Assembly: GCA_904393115.1 (NCBI GenBank) | Contig: CAJFMX010000008.1 | Span: forward strand, 1 to 64,000 | Direction: 5' to 3' | Source: an uncultured Clostridia bacterium | GTDB lineage: Bacteria > Bacillota > Clostridia > Christensenellales > UBA1750 | Length of the DNA stretch: 64,000 bases | Part shown: positions 1-7,431 of the stretch, in pieces | Layout: every line of letters starts with the position of its first letter | Numbering within the stretch: position 1 is the stretch's first letter | Translations under genes and position numbers: made by a program | Notes under the pieces: generated by a model | What the model was told of the DNA's origin: nothing | The model's input: only the letters and a program-made list of their open reading frames with translations | Database searches by the model: none

Positions 1-11
1 AAAAGCAAATT

Positions 12-735
12 TAAGGGAAGCCCTGTTCGGTCCTGTACTGAAGAGGGCTTTTGTAACCCAAGGCGGCGGCAGGGCGATGGCGATTGAAGAAATGGACATC
101 GTCATCCAAGAGAGCAGGAACGTCGTTGGTATGGGCTAGATCGAAGTCAAGATAGAGTTCTTCCTTCATCCAGCCATTCAGAGCCTCTATAATGGGATTA
201 TCCGTGGGCGTTCCCCCTCGCGACCTAGAACGAGGTAGTTATCATTGTGGTGGGCCTGGCAAAAGCCCTCGAAGAGTAGACAGCTCCCTGGTCGGTGTGT
301 AAGATTACCTGGGACGTCTGCTCTTCTCTTTTGTCCATCAGCTTTTTCAGTTGTTCAAGGCAGTGGTACTATGGCTTATTGCTTCCCCTTTGAGATGTGA
401 CGCTGTGAGCCAGGATCTCGTTGTTGAAGGTATCCAGGAGGATGGTCATGTCGGAGACCACGAGCTGAAGCGGTGCAGCAGCGTTCCAGTGTCCTCTTAC
501 CCGATTGGGGGATAAGATGCTTTCCTCTCCAGTCCGTCTATAACGCCCTTTTCTGGCCCTTGAATGAATACCTGCAGCCTTACAACACTTGTGGGCCAGA
601 TTGTGAGAAAACACCCACCCCGTTTCCAAAGACACATCGCGAGCCAGACGATGATCCCCATGACTCGGCATAGAAAATTGACCGGATATTTTCCTCTTTG
701 CTCCATTTCCGATGTGGTGTCCCTTTCTTTCCCAT
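12..735 (-). pseudogene. IS3-family transposase (orfA/orfB remnant)
   Basis: An AAGGAGGG ribosome site precedes an ATG at 735 and about 15 residues typical of an OrfA start (MGKKGTPHRKWSKEE). The homology then jumps to OrfB: CRVMGI near 680, KGRYRRTGEE, VSDMT near 450 (first catalytic Asp), HTDQG near 290 (second Asp), NPIIEALNGWMKEE (catalytic Glu) and a C-terminus ending in RTEQGFP with a stop at 12-14. All three DDE residues survive, but the pieces lie in different frames and nearly all of orfA is gone. It is a dead copy. A start-to-end alignment with IS150-group elements would show the deletion junction. Confidence 0.82.
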
Positions 736-774
736 TTCCTTCCCTCCTTTTTCTCTGATTTTACTACGAAAAAA

Positions 775-804
775 GTAGACACTCACACTTTTGTAAGTGT
801 CTAC
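775..804. repeat. Inverted repeat in the IS left end
   Basis: GTAGACACTCACA at the left and TGTAAGTGTCTAC at the right form a 13-bp stem with one mismatch and a 4-base loop. It sits between the putative terminal repeat and the orfA start, where IS elements often carry a structure that blocks read-through transcription from flanking genes. Confidence 0.55.
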
Positions 805-853
805 TTTCATTTTACAGGTGCAGCGCTGTGCGCGCCTCCCCTTTTTTGTTTTC

Positions 854-1417
854 TCATTTCTCCGCGTCAAAGGCGGAGGCGGGAATCGTCCGGCTGACGC
901 CCGGGGGCAGGACCAGGTCGCTGTCGTCCCCGGAGAGGACGAGCACGCAGGTCTCCGGCGCGAGGTTCATGTGGTTCACCGCCGCGCGGTAACAGTCCTC
1001 GCCCAGGCGCGTGGGAAACACGCACGTGAAGAAGCGGTTCAGGTCCACGGGAAAGGGCCCCTCGCCCCGCGGCACGATGACGCAGGAGCGCAGGTCCTCC
1101 TCCCGGCAATAGGCGCCGATGCGCGTGGCTCGGGGCAGGACGTCGCCCTCCTCCACCTCGGAGAGGTAGTCGGCGTAGTAGCGGGTGAGCTTGTTCATCC
1201 ACATGTCCTCCCGCGCAGGCGTATAGAGGCGGCCCAATGCGCGGCACAGCCTGCGGGCGGCCACCTTGGGCATGAGATGGCTCATCTCCATCCCGGTCTC
1301 GGGGGAGAGTTCGTGTCCGAACTCCTCGAACAGGATTCGACGCCAGGACAGGAACCGGTAGTAATCCGATCCTTCCACCATGGCGCCGAGTTTGACCAGC
1401 AGACCGCGTTCGCTCAT
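854..1417 (-). CDS. Hypothetical protein, 187 aa
   Basis: I do not recognise a family. The 187-residue product is soluble-looking, with no signal peptide or membrane segment. It is rich in aromatic residues in the first half and has a hydrophobic strand-like stretch (CVLVLSGDDSDLVLPPG) near the C-terminus. The ATG at 1417 follows GAAGGTG at good spacing. A near-consensus promoter lies about 65 bases upstream, so it is probably transcribed alone with a longish leader. It sits between an IS remnant and an MBL-fold gene and is not coupled to either. Confidence 0.75.
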   Translation of the reverse strand: MSERGLLVKLGAMVEGSDYYRFLSWRRILFEEFGHELSPETGMEMSHLMPKVAARRLCRALGRLYTPAREDMWMNKLTRYYADYLSEVEEGDVLPRATRIGAYCREEDLRSCVIVPRGEGPFPVDLNRFFTCVFPTRLGEDCYRAAVNHMNLAPETCVLVLSGDDSDLVLPPGVSRTIPASAFDAEK

Positions 1418-1480
1418 CTAAACACCTTCTCGTCTCATCGGCAGCAGCGCGCAATCAAATTTTTACACTACGTTAATTCG

Positions 1481-1509
1481 ATAGTAAAGGTTTTATTTGC
1501 GTTTGTCAA
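1481..1509 (-). promoter_or_regulatory. Promoter of the 187-aa orphan gene
   Basis: On the minus strand TTGACA (1509-1504) and TACTAT (1486-1481) are separated by 17 bp, a near-consensus housekeeping promoter. The region just downstream is AT-rich, with an imperfect TTTACACTA / TAGTAAA dyad that could bind a regulator. Confidence 0.6.
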
Positions 1510-1587
1510 GATGAGCGGCGGAGATATTTTTCTTTTTTGGTGCATATGCCCAAATTCGCCCCAAAAAACTTGTCCGCGCGGCGGAAA

Positions 1588-1620
1588 CTGCCCCGGGAGG
1601 CGCAAGGCTTCCCGGGGCAG
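1588..1620 (-). terminator. Hairpin after the MBL-fold gene
   Basis: CTGCCCCGGGA pairs with TCCCGGGGCAG around an 11-base loop. It starts 33 bases after the stop of the 1653-2522 gene. The following T tract is short (TTT), so termination may be weak. Confidence 0.5.
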
Positions 1621-1652
1621 GCTTCGTTTCTCGCCCGTGCGGCAAGGGATTT

Positions 1653-2522
1653 TCAGCGGGCGCGGAGCCCGTCGCTCGCGACGACGACGGGGATGGGGCT
1701 GTGCGCGTCCATATAGGCCTGGTACGCCGCGTGGCAGAGGTGCTGCACCTGGTTGATGTGGGTCATGTAGACGCGCGCGTCCTGCGCCAAGGCGCCGCAG
1801 TCGAGCAGGCGCTGCAGCTGCAGCACGAAGTGCTCGGCGTTCAAATGCGTCGCGGTCTCGGGGTTGACGGGCACGTCGCCGAAGGTGCCCTCCATGACCA
1901 GGGTCTGGATGCCCATGCCGGCGAGCGCGCGCAGGTTTTCCTCGCTGTACAGGCCGGTGTCCGCCGCGTAGAGGAGCTTTTCCCCCTCGCGCGAAAAGAC
2001 GTAGTTGAGCGCGTGCTCGTTCGGGCCGTGGGCCGTGTGGTTGCTCTCGATGGCAAAGACCTCCATGCCGCCCACGCGCACGGGCACGTAGGACGGGAAG
2101 GAATGCAGCTCGATCACGCCGCGCCGGATCAGGGTTTCCAGCCCGGTCTCTCCCTGGGCGTAGACGCCGCGCAGCGCCTGCATGTACCGGGTCAAAAACA
2201 CGTGCGCCGGCTCCGAGAGGTAGACGTGCAGGGGCTTCTCGTTGCGCTGCGGCGTCATGGTGAGGACCTCCAGGTTCGTGATGCAGAGGTGGTCCTCGTG
2301 GCTGTGGGTGAGGAAGAGATGGTCCACGTCGTAGAGCCGCGCGTTGTACATCTGGGCCGCGGCCAGGGCGTCCGGCCCGAGGTCCACGAGCGTGTGCGCG
2401 TCGAGCAGCAGGCTCGAGCGCTTGCGCGGGGCCTCGCCGCTCTGCCGCAGGCTCTCGCAGAATTCGCAGTTGCAGTAGGGGTTCGGATAGAGCTCCGCCG
2501 CCCCGGTTCCCAAGAAGAGCAT
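1653..2522 (-). CDS. MBL-fold metallohydrolase, PhnP-like
   Basis: This is a 289-residue metallo-beta-lactamase-fold hydrolase. The metal signature THSHEDHL lies at residues 72-79. An N-terminal CNCEFC at 17-22 followed by RKRSSLLLD resembles the extra zinc site of the PhnP / PqqB-like branch. Further candidate metal ligands are ESNHTAHGPNEH, AADTG and THINQVQH in the second half. PhnP enzymes are cyclic-phosphate phosphodiesterases, but no phn genes are nearby, so the substrate is unknown. No signal peptide is present. It stands alone, separated from the transporter operon on one side and the orphan gene on the other. Confidence 0.85.
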   Translation of the reverse strand: MLFLGTGAAELYPNPYCNCEFCESLRQSGEAPRKRSSLLLDAHTLVDLGPDALAAAQMYNARLYDVDHLFLTHSHEDHLCITNLEVLTMTPQRNEKPLHVYLSEPAHVFLTRYMQALRGVYAQGETGLETLIRRGVIELHSFPSYVPVRVGGMEVFAIESNHTAHGPNEHALNYVFSREGEKLLYAADTGLYSEENLRALAGMGIQTLVMEGTFGDVPVNPETATHLNAEHFVLQLQRLLDCGALAQDARVYMTHINQVQHLCHAAYQAYMDAHSPIPVVVASDGLRAR

Positions 2523-2618
2523 GGTTCGCGTCCTCCCTTTTTCCCGCCCTATGGCGGTGCCGTTTCCCCTAGGATACGACGTCTTTCCTCCGCTGTCAAG
2601 GCTCGCGCCCTTGTGCAG

Positions 2619-4109
2619 TCAGGGGGTGGGCGCAAATTCGACGGCAAAGCCCTCTTGGGAGAGCTCCATGCGCTCGTGCGCCTCCTCCGCCGGCGCGTCG
2701 GCCAGGGGCGTGCGCAGACGCACCAGGCACCGCAGCCCCTCCGCGCCGTAGACCGCCGCGACCGGTTCGACGGGCGTGTCGCTGTAGCTCCGGGGCAGGG
2801 CCGCCACAGCCAGGCGCTCGCCGTCCCAGTCCGCGGCAAAGCCCGCGTCCAAGCCCGTCTGCGCCTCGTTGAACAGCGGCACAAGGTCCACCTCGATCGC
2901 GGGCGCGTACAGGCCGTCCGCGCCGCGCGCCAGCACGGCGGCAAACCCGGACGCGCGCTGCACGAGCAGGAAGTCCCCGCCGTCCAGCTCGCCGTTCACG
3001 TAGTCCTCCTCCTGGATCGCGCAGACGCGCACGCGCTGCAGCGCCTCGCCCTGGCCCGCCTGCAGCGACGCAAGGTCCAGAACCGTGAGGAACAATTCGT
3101 CCCCCTCGCGGGTGTAGAGGCGGACCGCCTCCCCGCCGTCGTCCAGGAACAGGCCCTGTACCCGGGCCTCCGCGGGCAGCGGATAGGCGTTGCAGAGCGC
3201 GTCCGCATCCGGCGTCACCTGCACGCCGGAGCCTCGGGCTTCGCTGCGCAGCGGCAGGACGTAGACGCCGTTCCCACCCGGCACGTGGGAAAGGTCGAGG
3301 CGTCCCTCGCCGCCGTTCGCCAGGGCGAGGAAGCAGGCCTCCTCCGTCACGGCGCTGAGCGCCTGCGCGCTGTAGGCGGCGGCCGCCGGCCCGGAAAGGC
3401 TGGACATATTTGCGCTCACGAGGTTCCCCTGCGCGTCGATCTCGATGGACACGTCCGCCCAGGACCCCTTGGGGACCGGGATGCGGAAGAACGCCGCGAT
3501 GGCCGCGCGCGCCTCGTCCGGGATCTCCACCTGCGCGCCCGGGATGTGCAGATCGAAGGCCAGGGGCGCGAAGTCGTAGTAGTCGGAGAGGTCCACGCGC
3601 GCCTGGGCCGTGGGTTCCTCCGGCCCGATCTCCATGGAGGCGGCGGCCGCGTTCTGGTTCGCCTCAGCCTCCTCTTCCGACAGGCGCGGGAAGTCCCCCT
3701 CCGCCAGGGTCTTTTCGTAGAGCGCGGCGATGGGCGCGGCCATCATGCCCTCGCGCTCCATCTCCTCCGCGTCCAGGGCGCCGGTCGTGGTGATGCCAAA
3801 GCTGGCGCCGGTGTATAGGTCGGCGCGGGGGCGTCTCGCGCTCCCCTCCCGAATGGGCGAGAGGCTGGCGAGGAACTCCGTCTCCTGCGCGCCCGTGTCC
3901 AGCGCCACGCGGGAATCCCACTGCAGGCGGTCCCCGCTGCGCAGCCGGACCTGCACCGAAAGGCCCGCCAGCGCCGCCGCATCCCCTTCGCGGACGTCAA
4001 CCGCCCAGTCCGGCTCTGCGGCCCAGGCGCGCGCCGTGCCGCCAAGGCCCGTCAGCGCCAGAACCGCGGCGAGCAGCAGCGCCGCCGCAATGCAAAGGCT
4101 CGTGCGCAC
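2619..4109 (-). CDS. Secreted protein of ABC-transporter operon, 496 aa
   Basis: The first 30 residues form a Sec signal peptide (hydrophobic run after MRTSLC, likely cleavage after AWA). The remaining roughly 465 residues are acidic, with no further membrane segment and no lipobox at the expected place. I do not recognise a domain family; the composition suggests an exported beta-rich protein. It is the last gene of the GntR operon, starting 4 bases after the ATPase stop, so it is almost certainly co-expressed with the transporter. It may be an extracytoplasmic sensor or partner protein of the pump. That role is inference from position only. Confidence 0.8.
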   Translation of the reverse strand: MRTSLCIAAALLLAAVLALTGLGGTARAWAAEPDWAVDVREGDAAALAGLSVQVRLRSGDRLQWDSRVALDTGAQETEFLASLSPIREGSARRPRADLYTGASFGITTTGALDAEEMEREGMMAAPIAALYEKTLAEGDFPRLSEEEAEANQNAAAASMEIGPEEPTAQARVDLSDYYDFAPLAFDLHIPGAQVEIPDEARAAIAAFFRIPVPKGSWADVSIEIDAQGNLVSANMSSLSGPAAAAYSAQALSAVTEEACFLALANGGEGRLDLSHVPGGNGVYVLPLRSEARGSGVQVTPDADALCNAYPLPAEARVQGLFLDDGGEAVRLYTREGDELFLTVLDLASLQAGQGEALQRVRVCAIQEEDYVNGELDGGDFLLVQRASGFAAVLARGADGLYAPAIEVDLVPLFNEAQTGLDAGFAADWDGERLAVAALPRSYSDTPVEPVAAVYGAEGLRCLVRLRTPLADAPAEEAHERMELSQEGFAVEFAPTP

Positions 4110-4113
4110 TTCC

Positions 4114-4842
4114 TCATTCCTCCCCTCCGAAGGCGTCCTCCAGGGCGCGCTGGACGCGGTCCCCGCGGTAGCCGTAGGCGGACTTGACGGTCTGCAAGAG
4201 GCCCGTCTCCTCCCAGGCCTCGTTCTCCAGGTCCGCGATCACCCGTCCCTCCCGCAGCAGAACCGCGCGGCCGACGAAGTCCTGCACCTCCTCGATGAGG
4301 TGCGTGGCCAGCAGGACCGTCTCCCGCGGGGTGAGCAGGCCCAGCAGGAGCTTGTAGAAGTCCTCGCGGTTGAACACGTCGTTCCCCGCAAAGGGCTCGT
4401 CCATGAGGATGTAGTCCGCCCCCTGGCAGAGGGCGAGGGTCACCTCGAGCTGGTTCTTCTGCCCGGTCGAGAGCGAGCGCGCGCTCTTGCCCTCCGGCAG
4501 GCGGAAGAAGTCCACCAGCGCGTGGTAGCGCGCATAGTCGAAGGCGCCGAACTGCTCCTCGTAGAAGGCCGCGTGCGCGCGGGCGCTCAGCGTCGGGAAG
4601 AAGCTGTGCTCCACCGTCGCAAACGAGAGGCGGCCGACGTTCCTGCCCGTTATGCGCTCGCCGTCCAGGCGCACCTCGCCCCCGTGGCGCACAAGGCCCA
4701 GCGCGCACTTGAGCAGCGTGGTCTTGCCCGCGCCGTTCTCGCCGAACAGGCCCACGATCTCCCCCGGCCCGAGCGCGAGGTCCACCCCGCGCAGGGCCTC
4801 CTGGGTTCCATAGTTCTTCTGCACAGAAATCCATTCCAGCAT
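4114..4842 (-). CDS. ABC transporter ATP-binding protein
   Basis: A 242-residue nucleotide-binding subunit. Walker A is GENGAGKT (34-41), the signature is LSTGQ (124-128), Walker B is YILMDEP (144-150) and a switch histidine is in LLATHLIEEV. The compact single-domain layout and the GntR-permease-permease context match the YtrA/YtrB type of exporter. Such systems are often induced by cell-wall-active peptides or antibiotics, but the cargo here is unknown. It lies 18 bases downstream of the second permease and 4 bases upstream of the secreted protein. Confidence 0.92.
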   Translation of the reverse strand: MLEWISVQKNYGTQEALRGVDLALGPGEIVGLFGENGAGKTTLLKCALGLVRHGGEVRLDGERITGRNVGRLSFATVEHSFFPTLSARAHAAFYEEQFGAFDYARYHALVDFFRLPEGKSARSLSTGQKNQLEVTLALCQGADYILMDEPFAGNDVFNREDFYKLLLGLLTPRETVLLATHLIEEVQDFVGRAVLLREGRVIADLENEAWEETGLLQTVKSAYGYRGDRVQRALEDAFGGEE

Positions 4843-4860
4843 GGGCGTTTTTTCCCCCTC

Positions 4861-5331
4861 TCAAAAGGGTCCCGGCAGGGCCGCCGCGGGCGTGCAGAGC
4901 CGGTAGACCATCCAATAGACGCCAAAGAGAATCGCGGCCAGCGCCCCGGCGCCAAGCGCGCCGGCCACCGGCACCGCAAGGCAGCGCACGGGGAGCTCGC
5001 TGCGCCTGGGCAGGCGGCGCATCAGGTCGATGCTGCGGCTGCCCTGGTAGTGGTAGAGCAGGTGCCACAGCGCCAGGCCCGCCATCAGCAGCGCCGCCGC
5101 CGCAAACCCCAGCAGCGCCCCGTCCAGGACCTCGAGAAACGGCTCCATCCGCGCGCCCGCCTGCAGGACGCGCCGCCCCGCCTCGACGGTGAAGAGGTTT
5201 TCGCGCCGGCCAAAGTAGCGCACCAGGAAGGTCAGGCTCCAAAGCCCGGCCAGCGCATAGGCCGCAAGGACCCAGCCGATCTCCCGCCGGGCGCTCAGGC
5301 CCGCGGGGACGAGGTCGTCCAGCTTCTTCAC
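4861..5331 (-). CDS. Small integral membrane protein, ABC permease-like
   Basis: The GTG start at 5331 overlaps the stop of the upstream gene as GTGA, so translation is probably coupled. The 156-residue product has three clear hydrophobic segments: near residue 20-36, around residues 68-90 and near 120-145. A basic loop (RRLPRRSELPVR) lies between the last two. There is no recognised family signature. Position between a GntR/permease pair and an ABC ATPase makes it a likely membrane subunit of the transporter. A longer upstream frame exists but would run through the preceding gene. Confidence 0.75.
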   Translation of the reverse strand: MKKLDDLVPAGLSARREIGWVLAAYALAGLWSLTFLVRYFGRRENLFTVEAGRRVLQAGARMEPFLEVLDGALLGFAAAALLMAGLALWHLLYHYQGSRSIDLMRRLPRRSELPVRCLAVPVAGALGAGALAAILFGVYWMVYRLCTPAAALPGPF

Positions 5332-6035
5332 GCCGCTTCGCCCCCTTCCTCCTCCGGCGCATAGAGCGCGTAGATCTGCGAGGCCGCGATCAGCGCCGCC
5401 AGGCCCCCGAGGGCGACGTCCCCGCCCCACTCGCCCATCTCCTGGGAAAAGAAGAGGAGCGTCGCGCACAGCAGCACGGGCAGGGCGAGCGGCTTGCGAC
5501 CGCGCCGCAGCACGGCGGGGAAGCGGGCCGCCGCGATCCCCAGCGAAAGGCAGAGCACGGCGTTGCGCGCAAGGCGCGGCGGGTCGGCAACGGGCAGCAG
5601 GCTGTGCAGGTAGCCCTCCCGCAGGAAGGCCAGGCCCGCAGCCGCCTCCCCGGCCCGCGCCGCGATCAGGAACAGAACGGACGCGTGCGCCGCCCACAGC
5701 ATCAGAAGGCACGCCGCGTCAAACCCCGCGATGTGCAGCAGGGCCGCGCGCTCCCCCACGCGCAGGCGCAGGAGCGTCAGCCCCGGACGCGTGCCGAACA
5801 GGTCGCTCAGCGGCAGCGCCAGCGCCGCGCACAGGGTCGCGAGCCCCAGCCCCGACGCGAGCGCGCACGCGCTGTCCGATACCGCTGCTTCGACGCCGCC
5901 GGCCGCCGCAACGCCCTCCGGCGCGGCCAGGAAAAACGCCGCCGCGACGAGGGCCGTCGAGACCAGGATCGCCGCCAGCGCCCAGGGGCCCTGGGCCCGC
6001 GCGGCCAGCATCCAGATCGCCGTCCATTTCCTCAT
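5328..6035 (-). CDS. Membrane protein, ABC permease-like subunit
   Basis: The 235-residue product has about six hydrophobic segments and few charged residues, ending in the acidic tail PEEEGGEAA. The ATG at 6035 overlaps the stop of the GntR gene as ATGA and has GGAGGAGAG in front, which decides the start. The frame extends further upstream through the 18-bp repeat (reading RRERPV units), but those residues belong to the regulator gene in another frame. It is probably the larger transmembrane subunit of the exporter. No family-level signature was recognised. Confidence 0.78.
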   Translation of the reverse strand: MRKWTAIWMLAARAQGPWALAAILVSTALVAAAFFLAAPEGVAAAGGVEAAVSDSACALASGLGLATLCAALALPLSDLFGTRPGLTLLRLRVGERAALLHIAGFDAACLLMLWAAHASVLFLIAARAGEAAAGLAFLREGYLHSLLPVADPPRLARNAVLCLSLGIAAARFPAVLRRGRKPLALPVLLCATLLFFSQEMGEWGGDVALGGLAALIAASQIYALYAPEEEGGEAA

Positions 6036-6544
6036 GTTCCCTCTCCTCCTCTTTGGGCCTCCGCCCCTTGCTGGCGCGGAACGCTCCCATCGCATGGGCC
6101 GCTCCCGTCGCACGGGCCGCTCCCGTCGCACGGGCCGCTCCCGTCGCACGGGCCGCTCCCGTCGCACGGAGCAGCCTCGCGGTACTGGCGGTCCACCTCG
6201 CGCAGCGCCTCCTCGCGGGTGACGCCCATCTGCCGGAGCGCCGAGACCAGGTCGCCGACCTCCTCGCGCAGGAGCGCCTCGCGGATGCGCGCGACCTGCG
6301 CGCCATCCACCTGCACGCAGGAGCGCGCCCCTGCGCGGGAGACGAGCACGCCCTCTTCCTCCAGGAGCCGATACGCCTTCTGCACGGTGTTCGGGTTCAC
6401 CCCCAGCAGCGCCGAGACCGCCCGGCGCGAGGGCATCTCCTCCCCGTCCTGGATCGTCCCCGCGACGACGCCACGCCGCACAAACCGCACGATTTGCAGG
6501 TAGATCGGTCCCCTTCCGTCCAGCTCCAGGTTCTCCAGCGACAT
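6032..6544 (-). CDS. GntR-family regulator, YtrA type, with Cys-rich repeat tail
   Basis: A 170-residue regulator with an N-terminal winged helix-turn-helix (about 10-78) containing MPSRRAVSALLGVNPNTVQKAYRLLEEEG, listed here in pieces: MPSRRAVSALLGVNPNTV then QKAYRLLEEEG. The short effector part is typical of the YtrA subfamily, which represses adjacent ABC transporter genes. The ATG at 6544 follows AAAGGAGC. The tail (126-154) is a hexapeptide repeat with Cys-Asp-Gly-Ser, five cysteines in all, not usual for the family. It is the first gene of its operon and overlaps the next by ATGA. An 11-bp inverted repeat over its own promoter suggests autorepression. Confidence 0.9.
   Translation of the reverse strand: MSLENLELDGRGPIYLQIVRFVRRGVVAGTIQDGEEMPSRRAVSALLGVNPNTVQKAYRLLEEEGVLVSRAGARSCVQVDGAQVARIREALLREEVGDLVSALRQMGVTREEALREVDRQYREAAPCDGSGPCDGSGPCDGSGPCDGSGPCDGSVPRQQGAEAQRGGEGT
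6083..6172. repeat. 18-bp tandem repeat, five copies
   Basis: Five consecutive 18-bp units of the form GCTCCCGTCGCACGGGCC run from 6083 to 6172. The three inner units are identical; the first has two changes and the last two. Each unit is itself partly palindromic. It encodes the Gly-Pro-Cys-Asp-Gly-Ser repeat of the GntR protein tail. Confidence 0.95.
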
Positions 6545-6566
6545 GGCACGCGCTCCTTTCCGCTCA

Positions 6567-6627
6567 AACTGTATTACTCGACTCATACGGTTATCTGTAT
6601 TATAGGCGTAATACAGTTCTTTGTCAA
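6567..6627 (-). promoter_or_regulatory. GntR operon promoter with inverted-repeat operator
   Basis: The minus strand has a fully consensus promoter: TTGACA (6627-6622), 17-bp spacer, TATAAT (6604-6599). AACTGTATTAC at 6567-6577 and GTAATACAGTT at 6608-6618 are perfect 11-bp inverted copies. The distal arm lies inside the spacer and the proximal arm just after the start site. A third CTGTATTA half-site is at 6595-6602. This is a classic repressor layout. Confidence 0.82.
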
Positions 6628-6632
6628 GCAAA

Positions 6633-6669
6633 AGAAGAGCGGCGCCCTGTCCCAGGACGCCGCTCTTCT
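6633..6669 (-). terminator. Strong hairpin between GntR promoter and XRE remnant
   Basis: AGAAGAGCGGCG (6633-6644) pairs perfectly with CGCCGCTCTTCT (6658-6669). On the minus strand it is followed by TTTGCTT, so it could stop transcripts entering the GntR promoter from the right. Confidence 0.55.
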
Positions 6670-6740
6670 GCGCGCTGGCCCTTAGCGCAGAAAAAACGCG
6701 GAGGCAACTGTAACTGCGCTGTACAAAGCGGAGAAGGCAC

Positions 6741-7000
6741 ATGGAAGACTTTGGCTTTGCCTTGCGTGTAGCGCGGGAGCGACGAGGGCTAACGCAGATG
6801 GAAGGGATGCGGTAGACGGGAATCCATAACAAAACGCTTTCAGGCTATGAAAACGGCTTCTCCAAGCCGGATCTTTCCACTTTCTGCCGACTCCCGAGGA
6901 ATCGGATTTGCTCGCCCTCTTCCGCACTTTCTCTGAAACAGAGCGCAGCGAACTGCTCCTGGCGCTCCGATCCATCATAGATTTTTATCGCCCTGCGCAC
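6741..7000 (+). pseudogene. Broken XRE-family HTH regulator
   Basis: From the ATG at 6741 (GGAGAAGG just upstream) the frame reads MEDFGFALRVARERRGLTQ, a standard XRE start. After MEGMR comes an in-frame TAG, then TGIHNKTLSGYENGFSKPDL and STF, the rest of the HTH. Further on, the typical C-terminal piece LLALFRTFSETERSELLLAL appears in a different frame (about 6908-6970). So there is one nonsense codon and at least one frameshift. A perfect terminator hairpin follows. The true end is approximate. Confidence 0.78.
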
Positions 7001-7021
7001 AGGCATGCGCAGGGCGATTTT
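6987..7021 (+). terminator. Rho-independent terminator
   Basis: ATCGCCCTGCGCA and TGCGCAGGGCGAT form a perfect 13-bp stem with a 6-base loop, followed by TTTT on the plus strand. It terminates the broken XRE gene. Confidence 0.75.
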
Positions 7022-7038
7022 CTGCTGAATGCATCGCT

Positions 7039-7416
7039 TCAGGACGGCTTCCCCGGCGATAAGCGGAGTTTCTCCCAGGTATTCATTCGATTTTCCAGGG
7101 CGATGATGGCCAAATAGGGGCAAACCGCTGCCAACAGCAAACAGGGCACTGCCAAATCGGAAAGCTGCGGTGCGCGTGCCCGCGTCAGCGCATCCAGTCG
7201 GTCCGCCTGCCTCCACGCCCAATACACTATGTAAAACGGCGCTGCCAGGCACAGCAGCATCTGCATGGCCGGGCGATACGTCTCCTCCCCGCAGCAATCG
7301 TTTACGCGCTGCGTCGCATCCCGCACAAAACAGCCGAGCGCAATCATATAGGCAAGGCCCAAGCCGACTATGGTTGCCAAGATCTGGAGCACATCCATCC
7401 ACTGCACGCTCTTCAC
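7039..7416 (-). CDS. Small membrane protein, DUF4234-like
   Basis: A 125-residue protein with three hydrophobic segments (about 10-30, 50-65, 85-105). The middle part (LAAPFYIVYWAWRQADRLDAL) and the end (PYLAIIALENRMNTW) resemble DUF4234-type proteins of Firmicutes. The GTG at 7416 lies only a few bases after GGAGGG, so the GTG at 7407 may be the real start. A TTGACT-17-TAAAAT promoter places the transcript start about 10-20 bases upstream. The function is unknown. Visibly lower GC than the core block suggests an accessory origin. Confidence 0.72.
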   Translation of the reverse strand: MKSVQWMDVLQILATIVGLGLAYMIALGCFVRDATQRVNDCCGEETYRPAMQMLLCLAAPFYIVYWAWRQADRLDALTRARAPQLSDLAVPCLLLAAVCPYLAIIALENRMNTWEKLRLSPGKPS

Positions 7417-7431
7417 CTTCCCTCCACGCTC

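Larger units (their letters stand above)
1..816 (-). mobile_element. IS3-family insertion sequence, internally deleted, right end outside window
   Basis: The minus strand carries IS3-type transposase reading frames that end at about 12. The left end is probably near 816, where the minus strand reads TGTAAAATG followed by a dyad, in front of an orfA-like start at 735. The opposite terminus would lie before base 1, so neither end nor a target duplication can be verified. About 800 bases is too short for an intact IS3 element (usually 1.2-1.5 kb), because most of orfA is missing. It should not transpose on its own. Confidence 0.7.

Noticed and set aside
1701-3818. 705-residue open frame on the plus strand
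   Set aside because: It runs antisense to the MBL-fold gene and the secreted-protein gene; the composition is the Arg/Ala/Val-rich pattern of GC-rich antisense frames, with no ribosome site or domain.
6083-6172. CRISPR array
   Set aside because: The units are contiguous without spacers and lie inside a reading frame.
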